Source of the DNA: Sphingopyxis sp. CCNWLW2
GTDB lineage: Bacteria; Pseudomonadota; Alphaproteobacteria; Sphingomonadales; Sphingomonadaceae
Reading direction: 5' to 3'
Length of the DNA stretch: 64,000 bases
Assembly: GCF_037095755.1 (NCBI RefSeq)
Contig: NZ_JBAWKJ010000002.1
Coordinates: forward strand, 620,001 to 684,000
The notes beneath the pieces were generated by a model. The model did no database searches, was not told where the DNA came from, and saw only the letters and a program-made list of their open reading frames with translations. Made by a program: the position numbers and the translations under genes. Position 1 is the stretch's first letter, and every line of letters begins with the position of its first letter. Positions 1 through 8,740 of the stretch are shown piece by piece.

Positions 1-598
1 TGGCGCGCATGGCGGCAGTTTCCTCATGCGAACCGACGGCCGTGCCGAGGAGCGCCAGCGATCCGGCTGGATCGGCCGCGGCGATACAGCCGGAAAAGCT
101 GGCGACAAAAGCGCGGCCGCGCGCAACGGGGACGCGGACTGCGGGAACGGGAGCCAGAGAGTCAAGCTTCACCTTGCGGTCCTTGTCGGCGTGGATTGCG
201 TTCTCCGCCAAAGCCCCACGAAACTCGCCGCTCCTGCCGCTGATGAACGGCACCTTGGCGCAAGCGTCAAATTGCGCAATCGAATTGAGCGCCGCGCGCT
301 CCGCCGGAGTATCGACCGCGGTGCCGAGCGCCGCACGCACCCTGTCGGGTGCCTGCCGCCAGATGCAAGCGGCGAAATCGTTTATCACCTGCTGTTTCGG
401 TACAAGCTGCTGCGCCAACGCCGGTCGCGCATCGCGCATCTCGTCCTGCCGGTCGAGTTTCTCGCGAAGTTCACGGTGCTTATCCCACTGCCCCATATTG
501 GTGGGCGTTGTGACGGACGAAGGCTGCGAACCCTGCGCGAAGGTTGACGCAGGTCCGGCGAGCAGAGCCGACACAAGCAGCGCGTGCTTCATACCCAT
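1..598 (-). CDS. Exported protein of unknown function embedded in the nuo operon (3' end outside window)
   Basis: This frame begins [18 protein letters not shown], a typical cleavable signal peptide ending near AFA/TFAQ, and runs off the left edge after about 199 residues. The rest is soluble-looking, with Cys residues in the motifs FAACIW, FDACAKVPF and SGCIAAA. Its ATG (598-596) overlaps the nuoF stop (600-598), so the two genes are translationally coupled. The position is between nuoF and the expected nuoG, which must lie beyond the edge. I do not recognise a family. The plus-strand frames covering this stretch are low-complexity and are taken as shadows. Confidence 0.75.
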   Translation of the reverse strand, partial: MGMKHALLVSALLAGPASTFAQGSQPSSVTTPTNMGQWDKHRELREKLDRQDEMRDARPALAQQLVPKQQVINDFAACIWRQAPDRVRAALGTAVDTPAERAALNSIAQFDACAKVPFISGRSGEFRGALAENAIHADKDRKVKLDSLAPVPAVRVPVARGRAFVASFSGCIAAADPAGSLALLGTAVGSHEETAAMRA

Positions 599-1887
599 CA
601 CTCCGCAGCCTCCAGCGCGCCGCCATTCTCGCGGATGCGGCGTTCGATTTCGGGGCGGAAGTGCCTGATCAGGCCCTGGATCGGCCACGCCGCGGCATCG
701 CCGAGCGCGCAGATCGTGTGACCTTCGACCTGCTTGGTCACGTCGAACAAGGTGTCGATCTCGCTGATGTCGGCGTCGCCGGTGCGCAGGCGCTCCATCA
801 CGCGCCACATCCAGCCGGTGCCTTCGCGGCACGGGGTGCACTGGCCGCAGCTTTCATGCTTGTAGAAATAGCTGATGCGGCTGATCGCCTGGACGACGTC
901 GGTCGACTTGTCCATCACGATCGCGGCGGCGGTGCCAAGGCCCGATCCGACGGCTTTCAGCCCGTCGAAATCCATCGGCGCGTCCATGATTTCGGCCGCG
1001 GGGACGAGCGGAACCGACGAACCGCCCGGGATCACCGCGAGCAGATTGTCCCAGCCGCCGCGGATGCCGCCGCAATGCTTGTCGATCAGTTCGCGGAAGG
1101 TGATGCCCATCTCTTCCTCGACGACGCACGGGCGCTCGACATGACCCGAGATCTGGAAGAGCTTGGTGCCCTTGTTGTTCTCGCGCCCGAAGGAGGCGAA
1201 CCACGGCGCGCCGCGGCGCAGGATCGTCGGCACGACCGCGATGCTCTCGACATTGTTCACCGTCGTCGGGCAGCCATAAAGGCCGGCGCCCGCCGGGAAC
1301 GGCGGTTTCAGGCGCGGCTGGCCCTTCTTGCCCTCGAGGCTTTCGATCATCGCGGTTTCTTCGCCGCAGATATACGCGCCGGCGCCGCGGTGGACGAATA
1401 CGTCGAAATCATAACCCGACTTCGCGGCATTCTTGCCGAGCAGGCCGGCGTCATACGCTTCCTGCACCGCGGCGAAGAGCGTCTCGGCTTCGCGGATGAA
1501 TTCGCCGCGGATATAGATGTAGGCGGCGCGCGCGCGCATCGCGAAGCCCGCGATCAGCGCGCCTTCGATCAGCTTGTGCGGATCGTGGCGGATGATTTCG
1601 CGGTCCTTGCACGAACCCGGCTCGGATTCGTCGGCGTTGATGACGAGGAAGCTCGGGCGGTCGGCGCGCGGTTCCTTCGGCATGAACGACCATTTAAGGC
1701 CCGTGGGGAAGCCCGCGCCGCCGCGGCCGCGCAGGCCCGACGCCTTGATCTCCTCGATGATCGCGTCCTGGCCGCGCTTCATCAGGTCCTTGGTATTGTC
1801 CCAATCGCCGCGCGCCTGCGCGGATTTGAGGTTCCACGGCTGGAAGCCGTAGAGATTGGTGAAGATGCGATCTTTGTCAGCGAGCAT
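598..1887 (-). CDS. nuoF: NADH-quinone oxidoreductase subunit F (NuoF)
   Basis: This is the NADH-oxidising, FMN- and 4Fe-4S-binding subunit of the complex I peripheral arm, about 429 residues, the normal length. The glycine-rich NADH/FMN stretch [16 protein letters not shown] lies near residue 50. The cluster motif [13 protein letters not shown] lies near residue 350, with the fourth Cys in [10 protein letters not shown]. The ATG at 1887 has GAGG six bases upstream. A GTG twelve bases earlier (1899) overlaps the stop of the preceding 33-codon ORF and also has a purine-rich AAGAAGG, so a start four codons longer is possible. It is part of the nuo operon and cytoplasmic. Confidence 0.97.
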   Translation of the reverse strand: MLADKDRIFTNLYGFQPWNLKSAQARGDWDNTKDLMKRGQDAIIEEIKASGLRGRGGAGFPTGLKWSFMPKEPRADRPSFLVINADESEPGSCKDREIIRHDPHKLIEGALIAGFAMRARAAYIYIRGEFIREAETLFAAVQEAYDAGLLGKNAAKSGYDFDVFVHRGAGAYICGEETAMIESLEGKKGQPRLKPPFPAGAGLYGCPTTVNNVESIAVVPTILRRGAPWFASFGRENNKGTKLFQISGHVERPCVVEEEMGITFRELIDKHCGGIRGGWDNLLAVIPGGSSVPLVPAAEIMDAPMDFDGLKAVGSGLGTAAAIVMDKSTDVVQAISRISYFYKHESCGQCTPCREGTGWMWRVMERLRTGDADISEIDTLFDVTKQVEGHTICALGDAAAWPIQGLIRHFRPEIERRIRENGGALEAAE

Positions 1888-1895
1888 GGCGGGCC

Positions 1896-1997
1896 TCACT
1901 CACCCTTCTTATTGTTGTCGCGGCGGGCGATGGTCGCAGCGAAGAATATGATGCCGATCCCGATGAAGGCGGAACCCAATGCAATCCAGACCGCCAT
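1896..1997 (-). CDS. 33-residue single-span membrane protein between nuoE and nuoF
   Basis: This small ORF reads [15 protein letters not shown], followed by [18 protein letters not shown] and stop. It is one transmembrane helix (roughly residues 3-24) with a positively charged, probably cytoplasmic, tail. Its ATG overlaps the nuoE TAA (TAATG). Its TGA overlaps the possible GTG start of nuoF and lies nine bases upstream of the likelier ATG. Start and stop coupling on both sides makes accidental occurrence unlikely. The function is unknown; a small accessory or assembly subunit of complex I is a guess from position only. Confidence 0.65.
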   Translation of the reverse strand: MAVWIALGSAFIGIGIIFFAATIARRDNNKKGE

Positions 1998-2665
1998 TAC
2001 CAATCCTTCCGATAGTCATGGTTGGCCTTGACCATTTCCTTCAGCGTCGTCGGGCCGCCCTCGGGCTCGCTCGTGTGGCGCTTCGGTGTCTGGGGGCCGG
2101 TCTTGGGCTGTTCGCCCGCGGCGAGCGCATCGAGGATGCGGACGGTGCTGTCGTAGTCGAGATCTTCGTAGTTATCGTCGTTGATCTGGACCATCGGCGC
2201 GTTGGTGCAGGTGCCCATGCACTCGACCTCGGTCAACGTGAACAGGCCATCGGGCGTGGTCTTGCCCTTCACCATGCCGCGGTTCTTGCACGCGGCCATG
2301 ACATCGTCCGACCCGCGCAGCAGGCACGGCGTCGTGCCGCAGACCTGCACATGATAGCGGCCGACAGGGACGAGGTTGTACATGGTGTAGAAGGTCGCGA
2401 CCTCATAGGCGCGGATGAAGGGCATATCGAGATGCGCGGCGACATATTCGATCACCGGCACGGGCAACCAGCCCTGCGTCTGCGTCTCGGCGCCGACCTG
2501 GCGCTGCGCAAGGTCGAGCAAAGGCATCACCGCCGAGCGCTGGCGTCCCGCGGGATAGCGCGCGACGATCGCCTTCGCCTTTTCGGCATTTTCCGCCGTC
2601 CACGCAAAGGCGCCCCAGCGCGCGCGGGTTTCGGCTTCGTCGGGAATATTGGGTGCGTCGGCCAT
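1997..2665 (-). CDS. nuoE: NADH-quinone oxidoreductase subunit E (NuoE)
   Basis: This is the thioredoxin-like 2Fe-2S subunit of the NADH dehydrogenase module, 222 residues. The four cluster ligands are visible as CGTTPC (near residue 109) and CMGTC (near residue 149), the family arrangement C-x4-C...C-x3-C. The N-terminal helical part contains the family motif ATFYTMYNL. The C-terminal 40 residues (KTGPQTPKRHTSEPEGG) form a polar extension typical of alphaproteobacterial NuoE. The start overlaps the stop of the upstream exported-protein gene (TAATG). Confidence 0.97.
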   Translation of the reverse strand: MADAPNIPDEAETRARWGAFAWTAENAEKAKAIVARYPAGRQRSAVMPLLDLAQRQVGAETQTQGWLPVPVIEYVAAHLDMPFIRAYEVATFYTMYNLVPVGRYHVQVCGTTPCLLRGSDDVMAACKNRGMVKGKTTPDGLFTLTEVECMGTCTNAPMVQINDDNYEDLDYDSTVRILDALAAGEQPKTGPQTPKRHTSEPEGGPTTLKEMVKANHDYRKDW

Positions 2666-3105
2666 TATTGCTTACCACTTTGCGAATTGGGCATTGGCGG
2701 TGCCGGCGGGGCAAAAACCACTCCGCCGAAGTTCGAGATCGTAACCGACTGGCCCATGTCCGAAACCTGCGCTTTCCAATTGGCTCCGCTACAGTTCCAA
2801 ATGACTTCAAAACTCTTGCTCTCAGCGTCGGTGAACACCGTGCTCCGAACTCGTTCAACATCGCAATTTCGGATCGTTTCGACAAAAACCGCACCGTCGA
2901 TGGAATATTGCCCCGGGAAGGCGGGCAAGGGACGGGAAAGGCCGACCGAACCATCGATCATCACTTTTGCGGTTGCAGCTTCGCCGGAAAACAATTTTGC
3001 AATGAAGCCGGCGGCCGGACTGGGTTGTGCCGCATGCGCGGTGGAACAACACGCGACGATGCCAACACACGCACCAAAGGCTTGGGTGATCCGCGACACC
3101 TTCAC
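2665..3105 (-). CDS. Exported protein of unknown function between nuoD and nuoE
   Basis: The product has 146 residues and starts [26 protein letters not shown]; a signal peptide ending at AHA|AQ is clear. The mature part has two Cys residues (RNCDVER and IWNCSGAN) and a Pro-rich tail ([10 protein letters not shown]). It overlaps nuoD by four bases at its start and nuoE by one base at its stop, so it is a genuine operon member and not an insertion between transcripts. No family is recognised. Codon use and GC appear slightly less extreme than in the flanking nuo genes, which hints at later acquisition. Confidence 0.85.
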   Translation of the reverse strand: MKVSRITQAFGACVGIVACCSTAHAAQPSPAAGFIAKLFSGEAATAKVMIDGSVGLSRPLPAFPGQYSIDGAVFVETIRNCDVERVRSTVFTDAESKSFEVIWNCSGANWKAQVSDMGQSVTISNFGGVVFAPPAPPMPNSQSGKQ

Positions 3106-4358
3106 CGGTCACACTCCCCGAACACCACGTCGATAGCGCCGATAATTGCAGTGGTGTCGGCGAGCATGTGGCCTTTCGACATCATGTCCATCGCCTGAAG
3201 ATGCGAAAACGCCGTCGGGCGGATCTTGCAGCGGTACGGCTTGTTGCTGCCGTCGCTGACCAGATAGACGCCGAATTCGCCCTTGGGGCTTTCGGTCGCC
3301 ACATAGACTTCGCCCGCGGGGACGTGGAAGCCCTCGGTGTAGAGCTTGAAGTGGTGGATCAGCGATTCCATCGACTGCTTCATCTCGCCGCGCTTCGGCG
3401 GGACGACCTTGCGGTCGAGGCTGGCGATCGGGCCCGTGGGCATATCACGCAGGCATTGCAGGATGATGCGCGCCGACTGATAGACTTCCTGCACGCGGAC
3501 CATGAAGCGGTCGTAACAGTCGCCGCGCGTGCCGACGGGAATGTCGAATTCCATCGACGCATAGGCGTCATAGGGCTGCGACTTGCGCAGATCCCACGCG
3601 ATGCCGCTGCCGCGGATCATCGGGCCCGAGAAGCCCCACGCCAGCGCGTCTTCCTTCGACACCGTCGCGATGTCGACGTTGCGCTGCTTGAAGATGCGAT
3701 TGTCGATGACGAGGCTCATCGCGTCGCCGAACAGTTTCGGCAGGCGTTTTTCGCACCATTCGCCGATGTCGTAGAGCAGCCGTTCGGGCACATCCTGATG
3801 GACGCCGCCCGGACGGAAGTAGGCCGAGTGCATCCGCGCGCCCGACGCGCGCTCGAAGAAGTTGAGGCAATCCTCGCGCAGTTCGAACACCCACAGGTTC
3901 GGGGTCATCGCGCCGACGTCCATGACGTGCGAGCCGATGTTGAGCATATGATTGCAGATGCGCGTCAGCTCGGCGAACAGCGTGCGGAGATATTGTGCGC
4001 GCGCCGGAACTTCGAGGTCGAGCAGCTTCTCGATCGCGAGGACATAGCTGTGCTCCATGCCGAGCGGCGAGCAATAGTCGAGCCGGTCGAAATAGGGCAA
4101 AGCCTGCAGATAGGTCTTATACTCGATCAGCTTTTCGGTGCCGCGGTGGAGCAGCCCGACGTGCGGGTCGACGCGTTCGATAATCTCGCCGTCAAGCTCA
4201 AGCACCAACCGCAAGACGCCGTGCGCCGCGGGATGCTGCGGGCCGAAGTTGATCGTGTAGTTGGTGACGGCCTGATCGCCCACCGTATTGGCGGTGTCGA
4301 CCGGATAGCCTTCGAACAGATCGCCACCATAATGATGGACATTCGGAGAGTCGGTCAT
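3102..4358 (-). CDS. nuoD: NADH-quinone oxidoreductase subunit D (NuoD, 49 kDa)
   Basis: This is a quinone-site subunit of the complex I connecting module, 418 residues. Diagnostic stretches are [15 protein letters not shown] near residue 38, [12 protein letters not shown], the quinone-pocket region [17 protein letters not shown], and the C-terminal DVVFGECDR. NuoC and NuoD are separate here, not fused as in E. coli. The gene overlaps nuoC by four bases (ATGA) and the downstream exported-protein gene by four bases. Confidence 0.98.
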   Translation of the reverse strand: MTDSPNVHHYGGDLFEGYPVDTANTVGDQAVTNYTINFGPQHPAAHGVLRLVLELDGEIIERVDPHVGLLHRGTEKLIEYKTYLQALPYFDRLDYCSPLGMEHSYVLAIEKLLDLEVPARAQYLRTLFAELTRICNHMLNIGSHVMDVGAMTPNLWVFELREDCLNFFERASGARMHSAYFRPGGVHQDVPERLLYDIGEWCEKRLPKLFGDAMSLVIDNRIFKQRNVDIATVSKEDALAWGFSGPMIRGSGIAWDLRKSQPYDAYASMEFDIPVGTRGDCYDRFMVRVQEVYQSARIILQCLRDMPTGPIASLDRKVVPPKRGEMKQSMESLIHHFKLYTEGFHVPAGEVYVATESPKGEFGVYLVSDGSNKPYRCKIRPTAFSHLQAMDMMSKGHMLADTTAIIGAIDVVFGECDR

Positions 4359-5257
4359 GCGTCACCTCCCGTTTTGCGCTTGCGAGGCGCACGCGGTTTC
4401 GGCGGGGCCTTTTCGGCCTTCGCTGTCGCCGGCGTTTTTGCGGCCTTGGTCGAAGGCTTCGCGCTCGCACCATCGCGGCTCGTCTTTGCGGCCTTGATGT
4501 TGGCCTTCGCCCCTGCCCCGGTTTGTTCCGGCTTTTCGGTCGTCTTCGGGGTCGGCGGCGGCGGCGCCTTCGCCGTGTCATCGGCCTTCTTGACCTCGAC
4601 CGCGGTCATCGGCGTCGGTGCACCCTTGCCCGGCGCTTCGCCGGTGCCGCCGGCCTTTTCATCGCCGGGCAGCACATAGTCGGCGCCTTCCCATGGGCTG
4701 AGGAAGTCGAAATTGCGGAAATCCTGCGCGAGCTTCACCGGCTCGTACACGACGCGCTTGTCTTCTTCGGAATAGCGCAGCTCGGTATAGCCGGTCAGCG
4801 GGAAATCCTTGCGCTGCGGATGCCCCTGGAAACCATAGTCGGTCAGGATGCGGCGCAGGTCGGGATTGCCGGCGAACAGCACGCCATACATGTCGAACAC
4901 TTCGCGCTCGAGCCAGCCGGCGACCGGCCAGACAGGCACGATGCTCGGCACCGGCGTCGCTTCGTCGGTGCAGACGCGGACGCGCAGGCGATGGTTCTTG
5001 GTCACGCTGAGCAGGTGATAGACGACCTCGAACCGCTCGGCGCGGTCGGGATAGTCGACCCCGGCGATTTCCATCAGCTGCTGATATTCCATCTTGTCGC
5101 GCAGCGCGATCATCACGCCCGCGATCGCTTCGCGATCGACGGTGATGCTGTCTTCATCGGCGGCATGGACGTGCACGAGCAGGTCCTTGCCGAGCAGCGC
5201 CTTCAGCTCCGCGTCGATATGGGCGCGGCGGGCGACGAGGGGTGCGGCATGGGTCAT
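4355..5257 (-). CDS. nuoC: NADH-quinone oxidoreductase subunit C with long Lys/Ala/Pro-rich tail
   Basis: Residues about 1-205 are an ordinary 30-kDa complex I subunit ([50 protein letters not shown]). Residues about 206-300 are a disordered tail rich in Lys, Ala and Pro (for example [19 protein letters not shown]) ending KRKTGGDA. Shorter tails are common in alphaproteobacteria; one of nearly 100 residues is long. The reading frame stays open into the nuoD start, so it is not a frameshift artefact. It could bind nucleic acid or membrane surface, or be inert linker. Confidence 0.96.
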   Translation of the reverse strand: MTHAAPLVARRAHIDAELKALLGKDLLVHVHAADEDSITVDREAIAGVMIALRDKMEYQQLMEIAGVDYPDRAERFEVVYHLLSVTKNHRLRVRVCTDEATPVPSIVPVWPVAGWLEREVFDMYGVLFAGNPDLRRILTDYGFQGHPQRKDFPLTGYTELRYSEEDKRVVYEPVKLAQDFRNFDFLSPWEGADYVLPGDEKAGGTGEAPGKGAPTPMTAVEVKKADDTAKAPPPPTPKTTEKPEQTGAGAKANIKAAKTSRDGASAKPSTKAAKTPATAKAEKAPPKPRAPRKRKTGGDA

Positions 5258-5811
5258 CAGCGTTCGATCGTCCCGGTGCGGCGAATCTTCCGCTGGAGCT
5301 GCATCACGCCGTAAAGCAAGGCTTCGGCCGTCGGCGGGCAGCCGGGGACATAGATGTCCACGGGCACGATGCGGTCGCAGCCGCGCACCACCGAATAGCT
5401 GTAATGATAATAGCCACCGCCATTAGCGCAGCTGCCCATCGAGATGACATATTTGGGGTTCGACATCTGGTCGTACACGCGGCGCAGCGCCGGGGCCATC
5501 TTGTTGCAGAGCGTACCCGCGACGATCATCACATCCGACTGGCGCGGCGAAGCGCGCGGCGCGGCGCCGAAACGCTCCATGTCATAGCGCGGCATGTTGA
5601 CGTGGATCATTTCGACCGCGCAGCAAGCGAGGCCAAAGGTCATCCACCAGAGCGAGCCGGTGCGCGCCCAGTTGAACAGATCCTCAGTCGAGGTGACGAG
5701 AAAGCCCTTGTCGCCGACTTCGCTGTTGAGGTCGTCGAAAAATGCCATGTCGGGGTTCGTCCCCGGGGCAACCGGCATCTGGCCGGGCGGCAGGATGATC
5801 GAGCTGCTCAT
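5257..5811 (-). CDS. nuoB: NADH-quinone oxidoreductase subunit B (NuoB, N2 cluster)
   Basis: This subunit carries the terminal 4Fe-4S cluster N2 next to the quinone site and has 184 residues from [11 protein letters not shown]. The cluster ligands are the tandem Cys in [10 protein letters not shown], the Cys in MGSCANGGG, and the Cys in [12 protein letters not shown]. The ATG at 5811 overlaps the nuoA stop (ATGA). An in-frame ATG nine codons upstream lies inside nuoA and is less likely. Its stop shares one base with the nuoC start. Confidence 0.98.
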   Translation of the reverse strand: MSSSIILPPGQMPVAPGTNPDMAFFDDLNSEVGDKGFLVTSTEDLFNWARTGSLWWMTFGLACCAVEMIHVNMPRYDMERFGAAPRASPRQSDVMIVAGTLCNKMAPALRRVYDQMSNPKYVISMGSCANGGGYYHYSYSVVRGCDRIVPVDIYVPGCPPTAEALLYGVMQLQRKIRRTGTIER

Positions 5812-6182
5812 TCCCAGTCCAACGCCCCTTTCTTCCATGCATAGACAAGGCCGAGCGTCAGTTCGGCGAGGAAAATCATCATCGTGGCCCAGCCGGCCCA
5901 GCCGATTTCCTCAAGGCTGACGGCCCAGGGAAAGAGGAAGGCGGCTTCGAGGTCGAAGATGATGAAAAGAATGGCGACGAGGTAGAAACGCACGTCGAAC
6001 TGGCTGCGTGCGTCTTCAAAAGCGGGGAAACCGCATTCATATTCGGTCAGCTTCGCCGGATCGGGCTTGTGCGCCCCGGTCAGCCGCGCGACGCCCATCG
6101 GCAGGAAGACGAAGGCGGACGACAGGCCGACGGCGACGACCAGAAAGATCAGGATCGGCAAATATTGCGTCAGATCGACCAT
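5808..6182 (-). CDS. nuoA: NADH-quinone oxidoreductase subunit A (NuoA)
   Basis: This is a membrane-arm subunit of 124 residues with three helices (around residues 8-30, 64-84 and 94-114). It carries the family signature [20 protein letters not shown] in the loop after helix 1. It is the first gene of the nuo operon. The region 6183-6411 upstream separates it from a divergent gene and must hold the operon promoter. Confidence 0.97.
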   Translation of the reverse strand: MVDLTQYLPILIFLVVAVGLSSAFVFLPMGVARLTGAHKPDPAKLTEYECGFPAFEDARSQFDVRFYLVAILFIIFDLEAAFLFPWAVSLEEIGWAGWATMMIFLAELTLGLVYAWKKGALDWE

Positions 6183-6411
6183 GGGAGCTCGCAGTTCTGT
6201 TGTTCATATTTTGGGGTGCCTGGCACCCGTTTATCGGGGGCGCTTTAGGCCACGAAGCCGCGTGTCGCAAGCGCTGCGGGCAGGATTTTCGTATCGCGTG
6301 TGACCAAAAGCATAAAGGCCGCTGGTGACAGCCCCTATCGCTGTGATACCCCACGCAAAAAGGGTCGGAGTACCGCGCTTTCGGGGCGCAACTTGGATAA
6401 AGGGAGCTTCC
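6183..6411. promoter_or_regulatory. Divergent intergenic region between nuoA and the ybjN-like gene
   Basis: The 229 bases hold no convincing ORF. The stretch next to nuoA is AT-richer than its surroundings (gttcatattttggggtgcc). The promoters of the nuo operon and of the divergent gene must lie here, but no clear -35/-10 pair could be assigned by eye. A ribosome binding site, AAAGGGAG, precedes the plus-strand ATG at 6412. Confidence 0.5.
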
Positions 6412-6894
6412 ATGGGACCAATTACCACTCGCGCCGCACTGGCCTTGGGCGTTGCCGCACTTTTCTCGGCGACTCCAGCCCAGGCAGAACTGATCAACGC
6501 GTCGAATCCGGCAACGATCAAGGCGATCCTCGAGTCGCAGGGCTGGCCCGCGACGCTGGTCAGCAAGGCGGGCGACGATCCCTATCTGGAAAGCAATCGC
6601 AACGGCCTGAAATTCCTCGTCCTCTTCATGAACTGCGAAGAGGGCAAGAAGTGCAAGACACTGCAATATTATATGGGGTTCAGCGACGCGAAGGGCGTCT
6701 CGCTCGACAAGCTCAACAAGTGGAACAAGGACAAGCGCTTCGCCCGCGCCTATAAGGACGACGAGGGCGATCCGGTGCTCGAAATGGACGTCGACCTTGA
6801 TTTCGCGGGCATCCCGCGCGAGAATGTCGGCGAGACGTTCAACACCTGGGCGTCGCTGATGGACAGCTTTCGCGAGTATGTTTTCGAGAAGTGA
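6412..6894 (+). CDS. Exported YbjN-domain protein
   Basis: The product has 160 residues, with a signal peptide (ALALGVAALFSATPAQA|EL) followed by a YbjN-like fold. The recognisable features are INASNPATIKAILESQGWPA and YLESNRNGLKFLVLFMNC, an edge where YbjN proteins test residual solubility or binding, and the helical NKWNKDKRFARAYKDDEGD. The family is broadly linked to stress or motility control in other bacteria but has no assigned activity. The start at 6412 is chosen for the AAAGGGAG site seven bases upstream; an in-frame ATG at 6325 would destroy the signal peptide. The gene converges on an inositol-phosphatase gene. Confidence 0.85.
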   Translation: MGPITTRAALALGVAALFSATPAQAELINASNPATIKAILESQGWPATLVSKAGDDPYLESNRNGLKFLVLFMNCEEGKKCKTLQYYMGFSDAKGVSLDKLNKWNKDKRFARAYKDDEGDPVLEMDVDLDFAGIPRENVGETFNTWASLMDSFREYVFEK

Positions 6895-6901
6895 TGTTGC
6901 G

Positions 6902-6924
6902 GCCCTCCCCTTCGCGGGGAGGGC
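6902..6924. terminator. Hairpin between convergent genes
   Basis: A perfect 9-bp stem (GCCCTCCCC / GGGGAGGGC) with the loop ttcgc sits in the 39-base gap between two convergent stops. There is no U-run on either side, so it is a transcript-end structure and not a classical intrinsic terminator. Confidence 0.5.
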
Positions 6925-6933
6925 GCAAGATTA

Positions 6934-7752
6934 TCAGGCGTTGCGAAGCGCGCCCGCGACGAGCTTTTGCAGCTTCGAATGCACCGCGGCGCTGCCGGCG
7001 ATGAATTCGCTGCGCTCGATCGCGCGGTCGCCGCCGCGGAAATCGCTGACGAAGCCGCCGGCTTCGCGCACGAGCAACATGCCCGCAGCAACGTCCCAGA
7101 CCTTGAGGTCGCTTTCCCAGAAACCGTCGTAGCGGCCCGCAGCGACCCACGCGAGGTCGAGGCTGGCGGCGCCGAAGCGGCGGATGCCGGCGACTTCAGG
7201 CGCGACGGCGCCGAAAATGCGGCTCCACTGGGCCATATTGCCGTGGCCCATGTACGGGATGCCCGTCGAGATCAGGCATTCGTTGAGGTGGCGGCGCGAT
7301 GCGACGCGCAGGCGGCGGTCGTGCAGCCACGCGCCGCGCCCGCGTTCGGCCCAATAGCTTTCGTCGGTGACGGGCTGGTAGACGAGCGCCGCGGTGACGT
7401 CGCCCCAGCCGCCGCCGGGCTTCGGTTCCTGTACCGCGATCGAGATCGCGAAATGCGGGATCGCGTGGAGGAAGTTCGAGGTGCCGTCGAGCGGATCGAT
7501 GATGAAGCGCGGCTTGCCGGGCTCACCTTCGATGATTCCGCCTTCTTCGAGCACAAAGCCCCAGCCCGGACGATCGCGGCCGAGTTCGTCATACAGCGTA
7601 CGCTCGGCCGCCTGATCGGCTTTCGACACGAAGTCGGCGGGGCCCTTCTGCGAGACCTGCAGATGCTCGATCTCGCCGAAGTCGCGGCGCAGCTTCGTGC
7701 CGGCCTTGCGCGCGGCGCGTTCCATGACGGTGATGATGCCCGATACGGCCAC
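6934..7752 (-). CDS. suhB: Inositol monophosphatase family protein
   Basis: The product is a 272-residue Mg2+-dependent phosphatase of the IMPase/SuhB family. The metal-site motifs are all present: EEGG near residue 76, DPLDGTSNFLHAIPHF near residue 97, and WDVAAGMLLVREAGG near residue 214. The substrate is not decided by sequence; members dephosphorylate inositol phosphate, and SuhB also acts with the NusA/NusG antitermination machinery. The GTG start overlaps the stop of the upstream cupin gene (TAGTG), which supports it. It is the last gene of an efp-cupin-IMPase run. Confidence 0.9.
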   Translation of the reverse strand: MAVSGIITVMERAARKAGTKLRRDFGEIEHLQVSQKGPADFVSKADQAAERTLYDELGRDRPGWGFVLEEGGIIEGEPGKPRFIIDPLDGTSNFLHAIPHFAISIAVQEPKPGGGWGDVTAALVYQPVTDESYWAERGRGAWLHDRRLRVASRRHLNECLISTGIPYMGHGNMAQWSRIFGAVAPEVAGIRRFGAASLDLAWVAAGRYDGFWESDLKVWDVAAGMLLVREAGGFVSDFRGGDRAIERSEFIAGSAAVHSKLQKLVAGALRNA

Positions 7753-8069
7753 TATACGGATCCCTTACGTTCTACGACCAAAATGCGGGCCTCGCCCACC
7801 GGATGCGCGACATGTTCGTCGCCGACATCGGCTACAAACATGTCGCCGGCGGCGAGGCGCACAACATGCTCCTCGCCCGCCTCTCGATAATGCATGTCGA
7901 CCGTCCCGGCGATGACGCAAAACAGTTCGGCGCCGTCGTTGACATGCCATTTATAAGGCTGGTCCGTCCAATGCAGACGGACGCTGGCGCCTTCGACCTC
8001 GACGAGATCGCGCGCCCCCCACGCGCGGTCGGCCCGAAAGCTCCGCGCGTCGGTGACGATCTTAGCCAT
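7752..8069 (-). CDS. Small cupin-domain protein
   Basis: The product is a 105-residue single-domain cupin. The metal-binding cupin motif 1 is seen as WHVNDGAELFCVIAGTVDMHY, and motif 2 as GDMFVADVGDEHVAHP. The ATG at 8069 overlaps the efp stop; a longer upstream frame runs inside efp and is rejected. The function of such stand-alone cupins is open (isomerase, dioxygenase or ligand binding). Confidence 0.85.
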   Translation of the reverse strand: MAKIVTDARSFRADRAWGARDLVEVEGASVRLHWTDQPYKWHVNDGAELFCVIAGTVDMHYREAGEEHVVRLAAGDMFVADVGDEHVAHPVGEARILVVERKGSV

Positions 8070-8632
8070 CAGTCGGCGCGGCGGACATATTCGCGGTCGT
8101 ACACATGCACGACGATCTTCGTGCCGCTCGTGATGTGCGGCGGCACCATCACGCGCACGCCATTGTCGAGGATCGCGGGCTTGTACGACGACGAGGCGGT
8201 CTGCCCCTTCACCACCGCGTCGGCCTCGACGATCGTCGCTTCGATCGTTTCGGGGAGCTCGACCGAGATCGGGCGCTCTTCCCAAAGCTCGAGCACGACG
8301 TCCATGCCGTCCTGCAGGAATTCATGCGCCTCGCCGACAACATCCTTCGAAATGTTGATCTGCTCGAAGCTGTCCTTGTCCATGAACACCAGGTCGTCGC
8401 CCTCGGCGTAAAGGAACTGGAAATCCTTGGTGTCGAGGCGGACCTTTTCGACCGTGTCGGCGCTGCGGAAACGGTTGTTGAGCTTGCGGCCGTCGATCAG
8501 GTTCTTGGCTTCGACCTGCATATAGGCGCCGCCCTTGCCCGGCTGGGTGTGCTGGATCTTGGTGACCTTCCAGATCCCCTTTTCAAATTCGATAATATTG
8601 CCGGGACGGATTTCAACGCCGGTGATTTTCAT
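8069..8632 (-). CDS. efp: Elongation factor P
   Basis: EF-P rescues ribosomes stalled at polyproline. The product has 187 residues with KOW-like domain 1 and two OB domains. The modifiable Lys sits in the tip loop [10 protein letters not shown] (near residue 32), which contains Lys, not Arg, as in EpmA-type or unmodified EF-P. The start [11 protein letters not shown] is preferred over an ATG three codons upstream. Confidence 0.96.
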   Translation of the reverse strand: MKITGVEIRPGNIIEFEKGIWKVTKIQHTQPGKGGAYMQVEAKNLIDGRKLNNRFRSADTVEKVRLDTKDFQFLYAEGDDLVFMDKDSFEQINISKDVVGEAHEFLQDGMDVVLELWEERPISVELPETIEATIVEADAVVKGQTASSSYKPAILDNGVRVMVPPHITSGTKIVVHVYDREYVRRAD

Positions 8633-8740
8633 CGCGCACACTCACAGTTCAAGGATGGAAAGAGCAAAGCGGCGCCCGCCGGGCACAGCTATCAGGTGCG
8701 CGCCTTTAGCCGCGCCAGCGCCGAAGGGCAAGTCGCCGCG

